64,000 nucleotides of DNA, taken from Bacteroidetes bacterium MedPE-SWsnd-G1. Its GTDB lineage: Bacteria > Bacteroidota > Bacteroidia > Flavobacteriales > Flavobacteriaceae. The position numbers and the translations under genes were made by a program. The notes below the pieces were generated by a model. That model saw only the letters and a program-made list of their open reading frames with translations. It was not told the DNA's origin and searched no databases. This document shows positions 62,714-64,000 of this stretch, in pieces; positions within the stretch are counted from its first letter, which is position 1; every line of letters begins with the position of its first letter. The DNA is taken from assembly GCA_001874265.1 (NCBI GenBank), contig MPDD01000001.1:124001-188000 (forward strand). Reading direction: 5' to 3'.

Positions 62714-62729
62714 ATTGAATTTTAAATAT

Positions 62730-64000
62730 TTATTCCTTCATTCCTGGAATGTTTTCTGGCTTTTTTGTTTGCCAATGAAATTCTTCGGCCTTTTTTTCAA
62801 TTGGTAAAACCTCATTTAAATTATTAGCATCATATACAATTCCATTTTTAACAACATGTGTGATGGTATTTGTATTTCTTAAATTGTCCAGTGGGTTTTT
62901 ATCCATTATTACAATGTCAGCCATTTTTCCCACTTCTAATGAACCGAGTTCTTTTTCAAGACCTATTGCTTCGGCTCCAATTATAGTCGCAGTTCTTAAA
63001 GCATCTAAATTTTTCATATTTGCACTTGCAACAGACCATAGTTCCCAATGATAACCGAGTCCTTGCAATTGACCATGACTTCCAACACCACCAATTCCAT
63101 TAGCTTCAATTAAATCAGTCATAAAAGCGGCATGTTTCTTAAATACATGTTCTTCATCCATAAACCATCCTGGTCGGCGTCTAGATTTACCAGCCAATTC
63201 TTGGTAAGGAGTAAAGTATTGCATTTTGGCATCATGGTATGGGTTTTCTCTAGAATAATAATAGTTTTCAGCCCATGGGCCACCATATGAAACTAGAAGC
63301 GTTGGGGTAACTGCCATTTTTGATTCTGCAACGGTTTGGATAACATCTTTATAAATTGGAGCAACAGGGAACGAGTGCTCGTGTCCTGGATATCCATCAA
63401 TTAAATTAACCATATTCATTTTAAACTGCAAGCCACCTTCTGTTGTGGGCATTAATTCTAATTCTTTACAGGCCTTGATAATCCATTGGCGTTGTTGCCT
63501 GTTTCCAGCCATGTACATTTTAATAGTTTTGGTATGATAGTATTCGCTGTATTGTTTTAAAACTTCTTTCGCATGTTCTTGATTTTTAATGTTGTATGCC
63601 CAAAAACCTACTCCTGGACCTGTGCTATACACACGTGGGCCATGGATCATTCCTGCATCAACCATATCGGCATATGTCAAAACATCGGTTGTTGCGGTTT
63701 GAGGGTCTCTTGTCGTAGTAACACCATAGGCTAAATTTGCACTATACATCCAAACCTGATTCTTATGAAGATTCCAATGAGGCCACATATGCGCATGGGT
63801 GTCAACAAAACCAGGAGTTAAAGTTTTACCAGAAACATCCATTGTTTTTGCGTTTCTTGGTACCGTCAAACTGCCTGATGCACCAACGGCTTTAATTCGA
63901 TTATTTTCAATTAAAATATCTCCATTTTCAATAACTTCTGCACCATTCATGGTGATTATTCTTCCACCTTTTAACAGAATTGTTCCTTGCGGAGTTGCAC
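62730..64000 (-). CDS. Amidohydrolase-family protein, N-terminus beyond the window
   Basis: 423 residues visible. The frame stays open past the first internal Met (63950): residues ATPQGTILLKGGRIITMNGAEV are continuous to the window end, so the gene starts outside. The metal-binding HxH is in VDTHAHMWPHWN, with later His residues in HEHSF and GSHGQLQG, and the C-terminal ELGSLEVGKMADIVIMDKNPLDNLRNT is typical. In Bacteroidota such domains often follow a TolB/PD40 beta-propeller in proteins above 1000 residues. That part, if present, lies to the right. Probably secreted; substrate unknown. Confidence 0.9.
   Translation of the reverse strand, partial: ATPQGTILLKGGRIITMNGAEVIENGDILIENNRIKAVGASGSLTVPRNAKTMDVSGKTLTPGFVDTHAHMWPHWNLHKNQVWMYSANLAYGVTTTRDPQTATTDVLTYADMVDAGMIHGPRVYSTGPGVGFWAYNIKNQEHAKEVLKQYSEYYHTKTIKMYMAGNRQQRQWIIKACKELELMPTTEGGLQFKMNMVNLIDGYPGHEHSFPVAPIYKDVIQTVAESKMAVTPTLLVSYGGPWAENYYYSRENPYHDAKMQYFTPYQELAGKSRRRPGWFMDEEHVFKKHAAFMTDLIEANGIGGVGSHGQLQGLGYHWELWSVASANMKNLDALRTATIIGAEAIGLEKELGSLEVGKMADIVIMDKNPLDNLRNTNTITHVVKNGIVYDANNLNEVLPIEKKAEEFHWQTKKPENIPGMKE

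Noticed and set aside
1-64000. Mobile elements, prophage or CRISPR array
   Set aside because: No transposase, integrase, phage structural gene, att-like duplication or regularly spaced repeat array was seen. Gene content and base use look like ordinary chromosome throughout.

Overview
The window reads as chromosomal DNA of a marine-type member of the Flavobacteriaceae (Bacteroidota). Base composition is AT-rich and start sites lack Shine-Dalgarno motifs. Several promoters fit the Bacteroidota pattern TTG-N19-21-TAnnTTTG. Family markers include the fused HisB and HisIE enzymes, a DUF4293 protein, a Rho factor with a long disordered insert, DUF1599, DUF1684 and DUF5522 proteins, type I sulfatases, and DUF1080 proteins. 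No prophage, insertion sequence, integrase or CRISPR array was seen.

Layout. 1-2174: the start of an arginine operon on the minus strand (GNAT acetyltransferase, argG cut by the window edge), divergent from the histidine operon. The intergenic region holds two short leader peptides back to back, one rich in Arg codons and one with four consecutive His codons. 2175-9659: a complete histidine operon, hisG-D-C-B-H-A-F-IE, ending in a hotdog thioesterase. 9671-13108: two secreted sulfatases. 13166-17048: a small secreted protein and a hexuronate catabolic operon (uxaC, uxuA, D-mannonate oxidoreductase) divergent from a LacI regulator, with a perfect palindrome between them. 18156-23140: a tandem DUF1080 lipoprotein, a Tat-exported Gfo/Idh oxidoreductase and a heme-binding lipoprotein, which together suggest oxidation-dependent cleavage of glycosides in the periplasm. 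23323-25304: a sugar nucleotidyltransferase and a NahK-like kinase. 25641-28381: a TRAP transporter that could import uronates. 28443-28515: tRNA-Phe. 28635-36348: coaX followed by envelope genes (outer-membrane protein, TPR protein, lptC, small membrane protein, CNNM protein, PpiD). 36631-38947: rho and a DUF4293 gene. 39132-41995: a response regulator, an unknown protein and a periplasmic-TPR histidine kinase, preceded by two copies of a palindromic operator. 41992-49431: housekeeping genes (phosphodiesterase, truA, ABC exporter, cdaA, folP, LOG-family protein, DUF1599, DoxX/MauE, crcB). 50111-51453: an MFS exporter behind what looks like a ribosome-mediated attenuator. 51472-52180: SigZ with a cysteine-rich, metallothionein-like peptide. 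52409-64000: two DUF1080 proteins, the fused mutase IcmF, a DUF4136 lipoprotein, a serine hydrolase, DUF5522, a metzincin-like metalloprotease, a small membrane protein and an amidohydrolase cut by the right edge.

Together the genes describe amino-acid biosynthesis controlled by leader-peptide attenuation next to a system for using sulfated or uronic-acid polysaccharides. The strongest new observations are three candidate leader peptides (Arg, His, MFS exporter). Two of them carry a copy of the terminator's 3' arm in their last codons, which gives a simple antitermination switch. The next strongest are the Cys-rich peptide-SigZ unit and the duplicated palindrome in front of the two-component operon.
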